This document shows positions 1-8,427 of a stretch of DNA of 64,000 nt, one piece after another. The position numbers and the translations under genes are program-made. Below the pieces are notes generated by a model that had not been told where the DNA came from, did no database searches, and was given only the letters and a program-made list of their open reading frames with translations. This DNA is from Bradyrhizobium sp. 195 (GTDB lineage: Bacteria; Pseudomonadota; Alphaproteobacteria; Rhizobiales; Xanthobacteraceae): the NCBI RefSeq assembly GCF_023101665.1, contig NZ_CP082161.1:6634001-6698000 (forward strand), written 5' to 3'. How positions within the stretch are numbered: the first letter of the stretch is position 1; each line of letters starts with the position of its first letter.

Positions 1-576
1 GCCTCGGGCAAGATGGTCGAGCTCACCCGGACCCACGCCGACGGCACCCTGGACTATACCCAGGTCATCCACGACGACGGCAGCAAGCTGACCGACATCT
101 ACAACAGCGCCGGCAACAAGACCCAGGAGATCGCCAACAACGCCGACGGATCGAAGGACGTCTTCCTGTTCAACTTCAACGGACAGACCGGAACGACGCA
201 GCACGAGAATTACAACTCCGCCAGCGCGCTCCAATTCTTCGATCAGAGCAAGACCGACGGCACCCACAACGTCACGGCCGTCGCCAGCGGCGTAACGATC
301 CACGGCGGCGCCGGCAACGACGTGTTCTCGGCGGCACCCAGCGCAACAACGGTGGCTTACGATCACGGCCAGGACCAGATCCTCAATTTCCAGGCCGGCG
401 ATGGCACAACTCACGACGTGGTCCAGATCTCGAAGCTGCTCGCCGCGGACTACAGTCACCTGCAAATGACGCAGTCCGGCACGAACGCGCTCATCACGTT
501 CTCGGCCAATGATTCGATCCTGCTGAAGAACGTCTATGTCTCCAGCCTGACGAGCCACGACTTCTTGTTCGTCTGA
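1..576 (+). CDS. C-terminal part of a secreted RTX-like calcium-binding protein (5' end outside window)
   Basis: The frame is open from the first base, so the 191 residues seen are only the tail of a longer protein. It contains one glycine/aspartate nonapeptide of RTX type (HGGAGNDVFSA). A terminal module follows that starts at a DQILNFQAGDG-like stretch and ends in SSLTSHDFLFV. The same kind of module (GDxLTLQNV...LTxxDFLF) occurs twice inside the giant RTX protein of this window. Such proteins usually leave by type I secretion using an uncleaved C-terminal signal, and fold outside the cell with calcium. Whether this protein is an adhesin, an enzyme or a polysaccharide-modifying protein cannot be told from the tail. 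Its position next to a polysaccharide block fits an extracellular matrix role. A strong terminator follows. Confidence 0.75.
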   Translation, partial: ASGKMVELTRTHADGTLDYTQVIHDDGSKLTDIYNSAGNKTQEIANNADGSKDVFLFNFNGQTGTTQHENYNSASALQFFDQSKTDGTHNVTAVASGVTIHGGAGNDVFSAAPSATTVAYDHGQDQILNFQAGDGTTHDVVQISKLLAADYSHLQMTQSGTNALITFSANDSILLKNVYVSSLTSHDFLFV

Positions 577-615
577 GTCCGACGAAATACTGCCCAGACG
601 CGCGCCACGTCGCTG

Positions 616-655
616 GGGGGCCGGGACCATGCAGGGGTCCCGGCCCCCAATTCTT
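616..655 (+). terminator. Rho-independent terminator after the RTX tail gene
   Basis: A perfect 13-bp inverted repeat (616-628 with 636-648, loop 629-635) is very GC-rich and is followed by AATTCTTT. It lies 40 bases after the stop of the RTX tail gene and separates it from the polysaccharide block. Confidence 0.8.
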
Positions 656-830
656 TATCGGGCGCCTGCCTCATCGATGAGCAGAGAGCTGATTGCCATC
701 CGCAATTGGATGGGCCCCATGAATTCTGACGACTTGCCGCGATTGCGCCGCATCGACCCGCGCGCTTGCGAACTTGCGTCACAATTCGCCTCTAGAAGAA
801 ACACGAACCGCGCAAGGACTCCGAGGCCCG

Positions 831-1958
831 ATGCAAGCCAGTGAAGCAAGACGTTTTGTCGTTCTCGACTTCTACCGCTTCGTCGCCGCGCTCGGGGTCT
901 TCATCTTCCACCTGAAGCTGATCGACACGGGGATCTCGCCGGCCTGGAACGGGTCCTACGGCCTGTTCGTGGACATGTTCTTCATCCTGTCCGGCTTCGT
1001 GATCTCCTACTCCTATCCGTCCGATGCGCGCGGCATGCGCGCCTATTCCCGTTTCATGATCCGCCGCATCGCGCGGATCTATCCGCTGCACCTGCTGAGC
1101 CTGCTCATCTTCGTGGTGCTGATCGGCGTCGGTCTGGAGCGTACCGCGCGGTCGACCCCGCTGGACTTCCTGTATAACGTGCTGCTGCTGCAGGCCTGGG
1201 GCGTCACCGATCACCTCAGCTTCAACTCGCCATCCTGGTCGATCAGCGCGGAATTCTTCTGCTATCTGATCTTCCCGCTCTTGATGCTGTTTGCGCGCAA
1301 GCTGCATCCCCTTGGGTTGGCCGCAATCGTCGCGGCGCTGTATCTGGTCCTGGCGCACGGCCATTTGCCGATCTGGCAGGAACGGTCGCAGATGTACGGG
1401 GCCAATTACGACTACGGCATGCTCCGCGCGCTGCCGAGCTTCCTGAACGGCATCCTGCTCGCGATCCTGTTCCGGTTGTCGCAGCCCTACCGGCAGAAGC
1501 GTGTGGTGTTCGCCGGCATCGCCATGTTCGGCATCTCCGTGCTCGTCCTCAACGTCTTCGCCAAGCCGGACCTTGCCATTCTGCTGTTCTCCTGCGCCAT
1601 TCTGCTGACCGCAGTCGGCGAAAGCGCCTTCGCCGAATTCCCCGGCGCCCGCCTGCTTGGACGGCTCGGCAACACCTCGTACGCCATCTACATGCTGCAC
1701 GATGCCGTTCTGATTGCCGTGTTCAAGCCGCTATGGACCTGGCTCGGATTGCGCCCGGATCAGTTCGGCCTCTTCGCCCTTGCCTGCTGCGTGGTGCTGA
1801 CAATCGTCGCAGACCGCACCTACGCCTATTTCGAGAATCCCGCGCGGCGCCTGCTCAATCGCTTGGCCGACACCGCGCCGGTATCCCCCCGCAAGGTCCG
1901 GCCGGTGACGGCCGAGACGTCCATGCGCTTCGAGAACACGGAGCGGGCGGTCAACTGA
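831..1958 (+). CDS. Acyltransferase family 3 membrane protein (OafA/ExoZ-like)
   Basis: The protein has 375 residues and about ten hydrophobic segments. It shows the Acyl_transf_3 signature: LDFYRFVAALGVFIFH with the family histidine at residue 27, FFILSGFVISYSY, RRIARIYPLH, and a C-terminal SYAIYMLHDAV motif. The family moves acetyl or succinyl groups from the cytoplasm to sugars of exopolysaccharide, O-antigen or glycans across the inner membrane. The start at 831 is chosen because AAGGA lies 12 bases upstream and the conserved N-terminus begins there; an ATG at 774 would add 19 unconserved residues. It is convergent with the pyruvyltransferase/flippase pair. The acyl group and acceptor are unknown. 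Confidence 0.9.
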   Translation: MQASEARRFVVLDFYRFVAALGVFIFHLKLIDTGISPAWNGSYGLFVDMFFILSGFVISYSYPSDARGMRAYSRFMIRRIARIYPLHLLSLLIFVVLIGVGLERTARSTPLDFLYNVLLLQAWGVTDHLSFNSPSWSISAEFFCYLIFPLLMLFARKLHPLGLAAIVAALYLVLAHGHLPIWQERSQMYGANYDYGMLRALPSFLNGILLAILFRLSQPYRQKRVVFAGIAMFGISVLVLNVFAKPDLAILLFSCAILLTAVGESAFAEFPGARLLGRLGNTSYAIYMLHDAVLIAVFKPLWTWLGLRPDQFGLFALACCVVLTIVADRTYAYFENPARRLLNRLADTAPVSPRKVRPVTAETSMRFENTERAVN

Positions 1959-1984
1959 CGCCGCTCCGGAAACATCGGGGCTGC

Positions 1985-3346
1985 TCAGGCGACCTTGCCG
2001 CCAGCCTCCGGCACGATCCGCATCGCACCATTGTCCAGCAACGGAGCGACGTTGGCGCGAGATAGTTCCATGACCTCGGGCAGCATCTGACGGACCTGCT
2101 CGCCGGCGGCTTCGTAGGTGCCAAGGAAGTGCAGCAGAAACGCCTCGAAGCTGTCCCCGACAAGGAACTGGGCCGGCGAGAGCAACAGCGACTCGGTGAT
2201 GCCGAAATGCGCGAACAGACCCTGGAACTTGTCCTGGTAGGTGATCGCCGCCACCGGCGTGCCCTGTCCGAGGGCAGCAATCGCCAAGTGCATACGGCCG
2301 GTGATCACGCCGTCGACCAGTCCGACAACGGCCTTGATCTCGCCCGCCGACAGAACCTGGTCGACATGATGCACGTGCTCCCCAAGCGCGGGCTGAAGCC
2401 GCGCGGCCAGCGGCCGCAGGCAATTGTCGTCGGCAATTCCGGGGCGGTAATCATGCGCCAGCAACAGCCAGCTTGCATTGTGCTGCCGCGACAGGCGCGC
2501 CATGGCATCCGCCGCAAGCTCTATCATCCGCTCCAGCTTGGCCGGCTCCGGCTTCTTGAACAGCATCGGGTGGATGTTGAAAACGAAGACCTTGCGACCC
2601 TGCGCGCGCTGCCGTGCGACCGCGGCCGCGATCTGCTTCACTGCGGCAGTGTCGGCGCGCGGCGTCAGCATGAACGCAGAATCGGCGACGAGACGCGCGC
2701 GCTTGCGGGCGAAATCGTCGAAACGCTGAAGCGATATCGCATCGCGCAGGTTCAGGACCACGCCCGGATCGAGCAGCCGGAACACTTCGCGCAGTGCCTT
2801 CGCCGGACGGGAGTTGAAGCTGAAGCCGAGCACGCTGACCTTGGCGCCAAATCCCGCCATCAGGTCGGCAACGAGCAGCATGCGCGCCGCATCCACCGGC
2901 GAATAATAGCCGTCGAGCACATCGGCCCCCAGCACCACGCCAAAATCCGGACGGGTGATCGAAAGTTCCTGCGCGACCTTCTCGTAGGAAAACGGCTGTC
3001 TCCAGATCTCGAGCGGCTTGAAACCCATCGCGCGAACATCCGCGCTCGCCGCGCTGGTGGCGGTGACGATGTAAGTTTCGAGATCGGGATAGACCCGCTT
3101 CAGCTCGCCGACGGTGGCTTCGATCATCGCCTCGTCGCCACGTGACTGATGAATGCTCCAGGGATCCGACGGCAACAGCACGAGGCGGCGCGGATTATTG
3201 CGCGGCGCGGCATTGACGCCGACGTCCTTCCGGGCAATCTGCCACCGGCGCAGTTCGAGGAGATCGACCGCGAGGGGCGTGTTCTTTGCGCTGTTGAGCC
3301 AGCCTCGGAGATGCCTGCGAACCGGCACCGGGATCAGTTGCTTCAA
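1985..3346 (-). CDS. Polysaccharide pyruvyl transferase family protein
   Basis: This 453-residue soluble protein has the family's N-terminal RGDEAMIEATV segment and the diagnostic C-terminal DGVITGRMHLAIAALGQGTP motif. The family (CsaB, WcaK, ExoV, GumL) transfers pyruvate from phosphoenolpyruvate to sugar hydroxyls and forms negatively charged ketals on surface polysaccharides. It has a TTG start at 3346, supported by a perfect GAGGAGG ribosome binding site about seven bases upstream. It lies 19 bases behind the flippase gene and is surely co-transcribed with it. The sugar acceptor is unknown. Some members of this fold have other polysaccharide roles, so the pyruvyl activity itself is family inference. 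Confidence 0.85.
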   Translation of the reverse strand: MKQLIPVPVRRHLRGWLNSAKNTPLAVDLLELRRWQIARKDVGVNAAPRNNPRRLVLLPSDPWSIHQSRGDEAMIEATVGELKRVYPDLETYIVTATSAASADVRAMGFKPLEIWRQPFSYEKVAQELSITRPDFGVVLGADVLDGYYSPVDAARMLLVADLMAGFGAKVSVLGFSFNSRPAKALREVFRLLDPGVVLNLRDAISLQRFDDFARKRARLVADSAFMLTPRADTAAVKQIAAAVARQRAQGRKVFVFNIHPMLFKKPEPAKLERMIELAADAMARLSRQHNASWLLLAHDYRPGIADDNCLRPLAARLQPALGEHVHHVDQVLSAGEIKAVVGLVDGVITGRMHLAIAALGQGTPVAAITYQDKFQGLFAHFGITESLLLSPAQFLVGDSFEAFLLHFLGTYEAAGEQVRQMLPEVMELSRANVAPLLDNGAMRIVPEAGGKVA

Positions 3347-3365
3347 ATCGTCCTCCTCGTCTTCA

Positions 3366-4823
3366 TCAGGCGGTCGCGCCGCGCTTCACGACGAATTCGA
3401 TCAGCGAGAACAGCTGCTTCCGCCAGAACAGCAGAATACTCATCAGATAGGTCGCGCCGAAACACGACGACAGCAGCCCCATCCGCAAATACGGGTTGAT
3501 ATCCGGCGTCGCATGGCGACACAGCACGACCGCGCCATAAGCCAGCACGATGGCGCAAAGGCAGCCCGCGATCGGACGCAGGAACTGGCTCCAGCTCAGG
3601 CCCAGCAGCCGCAGCGCCAGCGCGAATGTCACGGGGGTCACCACAAGCTGCGCGAAAGCGAAGATCGTCGCCAGCTGACCGATATCGCGCGAGGGAAGCA
3701 GGAACATTGCGGGCACGACCGCGCAGAATTTGAGGATGTTCAGCGCGAATACGTAGTTCGGCTTGCCCAGGGCGCCGAAATAGGCGCTGTTGACGAATTG
3801 CACCGTCTGAATCGCGCCGATGAGCATCAGCGGCCTCATCACCGCTTCGCTTCCGCTCCACTTCGCGCCGAACAGCAGCAGCGAAAACTCCGGCGCGATC
3901 GCCGCAAGCAGCACGAAGATGGGAGAGCCGACCAGCGCGCCGAGACTGACGCTGCGCAAGTAGGCGCCGGCAATACGGTCGCGCTCGTGAGCGATCTTGG
4001 ACAGCGCGCTCAAAGCGACGTCCATGACGGCCTGGGTGAGCAGCTGCATCAGGATGATGTAGACCCGCGCACCGACGGTGTAGATGCCGAGGGCGGCGAC
4101 GCCATAGAGCGTCAGGATGATCATGTCGATCGTGCGAACGATGGCGAAATCCAGCAGCCTGTTCAGCACGACATGGACGCTATAGCCGGAGAGCTCGCGA
4201 AAGCTTCCGGAATCGTAGCCGCGCATCGGCAGCCATCGCGGCTGGCTCCAGAGCCACAAGCCGCTGATCGCGCTCTGAACGACCACCTGGATCACGAGGC
4301 TGAGAGCGCCGAACCCGGCATAGGCGCAGGCGATTCCCACGATGCCGGAGATGGCGGTCGCCACCATGGTCCTGACTGCGAGCACGCGAAAATCCATCTG
4401 GCGCTTGTAAAGCGCCTCCTGGAACAAGGTCGCGGTGCCGATCGGAAGAGAAAGACTTGCGGCCGTCAACAGCGGCGCGAGACCCTTCACGTCGAGCCAA
4501 CGCTCGATATCCGTCGCGAGGAAGGCAATCAGAACCGCCAAAAGCGTCGAAGCGGCGAAGGAGCAGAAGAAGGGCAGCGTCACATCGGCCGGCTCCAGCG
4601 TGCGCCGCTGGATCAACGCGTCGCCGAAGCCGAATTCGGCGATCGAACTCAAGAGCAGCAGGATGAAGGCGACGAGTGCTGCAAGACCGAAATCCGCGGG
4701 ATTGAGCAGCCGGGCCAGAACCAGGAACAGGACGAACGACAGCGCCCGGCCGCCCCAATTCTGTGCAAGCGACCAGAACAAGGCAACCACGACCTGATGT
4801 TGTTTGCCCTGCGTGACGTTCAT
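3366..4823 (-). CDS. Polysaccharide flippase of the MOP/Wzx type
   Basis: The 485-residue protein is almost wholly hydrophobic, with about twelve to fourteen predicted membrane segments. The N-terminal pattern FWSLAQNWGGRALSFVLFLV, LARLLNPADFGLAAL is typical of the polysaccharide biosynthesis protein / MOP exporter superfamily. Such proteins flip undecaprenyl-linked repeat units to the periplasmic face. The ATG at 4823 is preferred; an in-frame GTG at 4883 would add twenty residues (MPRRLACDCGWICRNWVELL) that do not resemble the family. It is the first gene of a two-gene unit with the pyruvyltransferase and is divergent from the glycosyltransferase at 5052. Confidence 0.88.
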   Translation of the reverse strand: MNVTQGKQHQVVVALFWSLAQNWGGRALSFVLFLVLARLLNPADFGLAALVAFILLLLSSIAEFGFGDALIQRRTLEPADVTLPFFCSFAASTLLAVLIAFLATDIERWLDVKGLAPLLTAASLSLPIGTATLFQEALYKRQMDFRVLAVRTMVATAISGIVGIACAYAGFGALSLVIQVVVQSAISGLWLWSQPRWLPMRGYDSGSFRELSGYSVHVVLNRLLDFAIVRTIDMIILTLYGVAALGIYTVGARVYIILMQLLTQAVMDVALSALSKIAHERDRIAGAYLRSVSLGALVGSPIFVLLAAIAPEFSLLLFGAKWSGSEAVMRPLMLIGAIQTVQFVNSAYFGALGKPNYVFALNILKFCAVVPAMFLLPSRDIGQLATIFAFAQLVVTPVTFALALRLLGLSWSQFLRPIAGCLCAIVLAYGAVVLCRHATPDINPYLRMGLLSSCFGATYLMSILLFWRKQLFSLIEFVVKRGATA

Positions 4824-5051
4824 CAACAATTCGACCCAATTCCGACAGATCCAACCACAATCGCAGGCTAGACGACGTGGCACGATGCTGCCGCGACGTC
4901 TCCATCTCCGATCGCGGCGGAGTACTGATTGCTCGCTACATTACGACGGAGTGATGGCAATCAGATGAGTGCCGTCACGTTTCCCATTTAGAGTGGAAGT
5001 GAGTTCAAATCGTGGACTACACTCCAATCAACCTTTGCGAAGTGATGCAAA

Positions 5052-6209
5052 ATGGATGCCTTGATGAATTCGCCTGCTCAGCGTTCTCTGCGTAACTCCA
5101 GGCGCTTGCGTGTGGCGATCTACGCACCGCATTTTGCGGAATATTCCTACCGGCTCGCATCAGGCTTGGCGCATCATTGCGACGTCCGCCTCGTGCTCAA
5201 CGCCAAGGACGCAAATCAGCAATGGGAACTGGCCGATATCGCCGTGGCGGCGCCCTTCGAAACACGCATCCGCGACCTGAGTCTGCGCCGCGGCGGCGCA
5301 ATCGGCATCCCCGCGTCCTTCTTCGACATAATATCGTTTCGTCCGGACGTGATTCATTGTCATGAAGTTCCGGAGATCTACACATCCAAGCTGATCCAGC
5401 TGCTTCGTCCGCTTGGCATTCCCCTGGTGCTGACCGTTCACGATGCGATTCCGCATTCGGAAGGCGGCTCCGGCACCTCGGCGCGTGAGGATGCCTGGCG
5501 CGGGCGCATGCGCGCCGCCGCATCGGTGGTCACGACGCACGGGGAGAGCTGTATCGCCGATTTTCGCCGCGCCTCGCCCGACTTCAAAGGCGAGACGATC
5601 TCCAGCATGCACGGCGTGCTCATGGTTCCGCCAGCCAAGGGCGCGCTCAGCGAGCCGGAATCCGGGCGCATCCTGTTCTTTGGACGAATGTGGGCTTACA
5701 AGGGCCTGGACGTGTTCATCGATGCGATCGACATACTGGCTCAGCGCGGCGTGGCGCATGAGGCGATCGTCGCCGGCCGCGGTCCCGAGATGACACGGCT
5801 CGGCGCGCGGATGGAAGCGATGCCAACGGTCAAGATGATCAATGCCTATATCTCGCCTGCGGAGACCGGACGGCTGTTTCAATCCGCCGCCGTGGTCGCC
5901 CTGCCCTACAAGGATGCAACGCAAAGCGGCGTGCTTGCATCCGCTTACGGCAACTCCCGTCCCGTCGTTGCCAGCGCCACCGGCGGCATTCCCGACGTCG
6001 TGGCCGACGGCGTCAACGGGCTGCTGGTTCCTCCCGGCGATGCCACGGCGCTGGCCGAGGCACTCGAACGCGTGCTGACCTCGACGCCTCTTGCCGCGAC
6101 ATTGACCGAAGGCGCACGGCAAACCGCGGCCGGCCTCCTGAACTGGGACCGCATCGCCGAGCAGCTACTCGGATCCTATCACAGGCTCGCCGGCCGGACC
6201 GTGAGCTGA
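5052..6209 (+). CDS. Glycosyltransferase, GT4 family (GT-B fold)
   Basis: The 385-residue protein has a GT-B layout. The N-terminal half starts at about residue 19 (LRVAIYAPHFAEYSYRLASG) and contains the FRPDVIHCHEVPE segment common in GT4 enzymes. The C-terminal half is of Glycos_transf_1 type, with ILFFGRMWAYKGLDVFIDAI, AGRGPEM and VVASATGGIPDVVADGVNGL. It probably adds one sugar from a nucleotide donor to the lipid-linked repeat unit on the cytoplasmic face of the membrane. The usual acidic E-x7-E element is not obvious; the corresponding stretch reads ATQSGVLASAYGNSRPV. It is the only ordinary glycosyltransferase seen in this first polysaccharide block. A second ATG at 5064 is a possible alternative start. 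Confidence 0.88.
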   Translation: MDALMNSPAQRSLRNSRRLRVAIYAPHFAEYSYRLASGLAHHCDVRLVLNAKDANQQWELADIAVAAPFETRIRDLSLRRGGAIGIPASFFDIISFRPDVIHCHEVPEIYTSKLIQLLRPLGIPLVLTVHDAIPHSEGGSGTSAREDAWRGRMRAAASVVTTHGESCIADFRRASPDFKGETISSMHGVLMVPPAKGALSEPESGRILFFGRMWAYKGLDVFIDAIDILAQRGVAHEAIVAGRGPEMTRLGARMEAMPTVKMINAYISPAETGRLFQSAAVVALPYKDATQSGVLASAYGNSRPVVASATGGIPDVVADGVNGLLVPPGDATALAEALERVLTSTPLAATLTEGARQTAAGLLNWDRIAEQLLGSYHRLAGRTVS

Positions 6210-6226
6210 CCGCGACAGGCGTCCTC

Positions 6227-7315
6227 TCACACCGATTGCTCGATCTGCCGTCGGAAGAACATGCCGCGGATCGCGCCGTCCAACAGGCGCCTCAGCCTGA
6301 CCTCGATCAGCTCATAGCTGATCGCGCTCGCGACCAACGACATCACCAGCCCGAGCACGATGAAGGCGGCCCACAGCAGCCACCGATCAACGCCGGCAGC
6401 GACCAGCTTCAGGCCGATCACCTGCAAGGGGAACAGCACGAAGGGATGCACGAGATAGAGGCTGTAGCTGATCTTGCCGACATATTGCAGGGCCGGCGCA
6501 CTCAGAGCCTTCCCGAGGCCTGATTCCGGGGCCAGCACCATGCCGAACAACAGGAAACCGGGAATGAGCCCCACGAAGGGGTGAAACAGCACGAGGCTCG
6601 CATAGAGGGCGACCCCGCAGACGAGACCTGCGAGCAGCCCAACGCGTCCGGGAATGGAGATGCGAAATCCGGTCGCGCTGAACAGCATGCCGATGCAGAA
6701 AAACGCGGTGATCGGCCAATGCATCAGGCACGCCAGACCCAGCAGGATCAATGGCGCCGCCAGCAGCCTGCCCCCGGCGCGCCACATCGAGAATGTCAGC
6801 GCAAACCAGATGTAGAATGCCCACTCATAGGTCAGCGTCCAGGCATTCTGCTGGGCAATGGGCAGGCCGAGCGCGTCCTGCACGAAGAACAGGTTGGCCG
6901 CAAAGATTGCGAGATAGCTGGTCAGATCGATCCCGCGGAAGAACTTGTAGGCCACGATCGGCCCAATTGCGAACAGCGCAAGATGCAGGACGACGAACAC
7001 CGGCATGATGCGCAGGACGCGATCGAAAAAGAACCGCGGCAACGACCCGTGCCGCACCAGGCTCGCCGGAATCAGGAAGCCGCTGATCATGAAGAACAGT
7101 TCGACGCCGTGACCACCGACATTGATCACCGATTGCAGCCAGAGCCAAAGCGGCGGCAGGAATCCGGGATCAGGAATGTCGTACATGCCTGCTTTCGGCA
7201 TGTCGTAGAAATGATCCATCAGCACGCTCAGCGCCGCGATGGCGCGAAGCCCCTGGACCGACGGAACGAACGATCCGTCGTAGGCTGCGCCCGGCTGCTG
7301 CGGTGTCCTGATCAC
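6227..7315 (-). CDS. Acyltransferase family 3 membrane protein
   Basis: The protein has 362 residues with about ten membrane segments and Acyl_transf_3 motifs: VQGLRAIAALSVLMDHFYD, VELFFMISGFLIPASL, FDRVLRIMPVF and KISYSLYLVHPFVLF. The reading frame is open much further upstream, but the start is set at the GTG at 7315 for two reasons. The conserved N-terminus begins just after it. Its GTGA overlaps the stop of the preceding acyltransferase by 3 bases, the usual sign of coupled translation, with AGGG nine bases before. It is the last gene of a four-gene operon with a Wzy-like polymerase and two more acyltransferases. It is predicted to add acetyl or another acyl group to a surface polysaccharide. 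Confidence 0.88.
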   Translation of the reverse strand: MIRTPQQPGAAYDGSFVPSVQGLRAIAALSVLMDHFYDMPKAGMYDIPDPGFLPPLWLWLQSVINVGGHGVELFFMISGFLIPASLVRHGSLPRFFFDRVLRIMPVFVVLHLALFAIGPIVAYKFFRGIDLTSYLAIFAANLFFVQDALGLPIAQQNAWTLTYEWAFYIWFALTFSMWRAGGRLLAAPLILLGLACLMHWPITAFFCIGMLFSATGFRISIPGRVGLLAGLVCGVALYASLVLFHPFVGLIPGFLLFGMVLAPESGLGKALSAPALQYVGKISYSLYLVHPFVLFPLQVIGLKLVAAGVDRWLLWAAFIVLGLVMSLVASAISYELIEVRLRRLLDGAIRGMFFRRQIEQSV

Positions 7316-8418
7316 TCTGCGGCACCCTGGGTACTGAGCGCAGGGTCGATAACCACGGTCTTCCGCCGCGTCGAGCGGAACCTGTGCCCGAAGGCAATGC
7401 TGGGCTTCTCGACGAACGCAAATGTCATCCAGCTGACGAGGACCGACAACGCCAGGATCATGACCAGAAAGACCGACCATCCCAGCGGCCCATCGCCGAA
7501 CCAGACGAGGCGGTGGATGAAGACGATCACGAACGGCGACATCAGGTAGACCGAATAGCTGATCACGCCGACGAACGCCATCGGGCGCCACGCCATCCTC
7601 TCGCCGAACACGGCAAAGCCGATGAAGACCAGCGCCGCGCAGACATAGGCCGATCCGATCGAATAGCTGTAGAAGAAGTTCTCGTGATACACGCCTCCGA
7701 ACCGACGGTCCGACAGGGTGACGGCGAAGATCGCATACAGGAGAGTGCAGACGGCCACATGGGTCCATCGCAGCTTTCCGCCGATGACGGTGTCGCGGAT
7801 GATCTTGCCCAGGAACATCGCCGACAGGTTCAGCCCGACCTCCATCACCGAGGAGACCGTCCTGTTCTCAACGAAGAGCGCAGCGGTGGTTCCGACCAGC
7901 GCGGCCGCAGCGACGATGGTGACCGCGGTGAAGCGTCGGTTCAGCAGCCCCATGGCAAAAAGAATGGTGCATCCGACATAGAACAGCAGTTCGATCGCCA
8001 GCGTCCAGTAAAAGACCCAGAGGTTCGGGACGTTCACGAAGGTCTGCAACATCGTCACATTCGCAGCGACCTGCCCCAGCGGATAGATCTTCGACTCCAG
8101 CAGCTGCATCGTCACGAGCCCGACCACGAGCGAGGTCCAGTAGGCCGGGTAGAGCCGGAAGAAGCGGCTGATCGTAAAATCCCGCACCGGCGTGGCGCTG
8201 TCCGGGAAGCTGAACGGAATGACGAAGCCGCTGACGAAGAAGAACAACACCACACCGAACCGACCGAAGTTCATGTAGTAGCCGAACACATCATGGATGG
8301 GCCAGTAATAGGCACCTGTCGGGTGCTTTTCGACGATCACCTCGAACACATGCTGAACCAGGACCGACAACACGGCAATGCCGCGCAACGTGTCGATGAA
8401 TGCGAGCCGTTTATGCAT
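7312..8418 (-). CDS. Acyltransferase family 3 membrane protein
   Basis: This 368-residue polytopic protein has Acyl_transf_3 features: FIDTLRGIAVLSVLVQHVFE near the N-terminus, VVLFFFVSGFVIPFSFP, FTISRFFRLYPAYW, and GVISYSVYLMSPFVI towards the end. The ATG at 8418 has GGTGAG upstream. It begins nine bases after the stop of the polymerase gene and overlaps the next acyltransferase by 3 bases, so it sits inside one operon. The family histidine (VLVQHVFE) is present, so it is likely active. Substrate and acyl donor are not evident. The C-terminal soluble tail is short, with no SGNH domain, so transfer probably relies on the membrane domain alone. Confidence 0.88.
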   Translation of the reverse strand: MHKRLAFIDTLRGIAVLSVLVQHVFEVIVEKHPTGAYYWPIHDVFGYYMNFGRFGVVLFFFVSGFVIPFSFPDSATPVRDFTISRFFRLYPAYWTSLVVGLVTMQLLESKIYPLGQVAANVTMLQTFVNVPNLWVFYWTLAIELLFYVGCTILFAMGLLNRRFTAVTIVAAAALVGTTAALFVENRTVSSVMEVGLNLSAMFLGKIIRDTVIGGKLRWTHVAVCTLLYAIFAVTLSDRRFGGVYHENFFYSYSIGSAYVCAALVFIGFAVFGERMAWRPMAFVGVISYSVYLMSPFVIVFIHRLVWFGDGPLGWSVFLVMILALSVLVSWMTFAFVEKPSIAFGHRFRSTRRKTVVIDPALSTQGAAE

Positions 8419-8427
8419 TGTTCGTTC

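Noticed and set aside
3153..4871. 572-residue plus-strand open frame opposite the flippase gene
   Set aside because: It is Gln/Arg/His-rich shadow translation; the minus strand has a clear membrane protein of a known family.
4990..5035. GTTCAAATC, resembling a tRNA T-loop
   Set aside because: The flanking bases do not pair to form a T stem, and no acceptor or anticodon arm is present.
6227..7768. 513-residue version of the acyltransferase starting at 7768
   Set aside because: The first 151 residues overlap the preceding acyltransferase in another frame and are Arg-rich shadow. The GTG at 7315 with a GTGA overlap is the better start.
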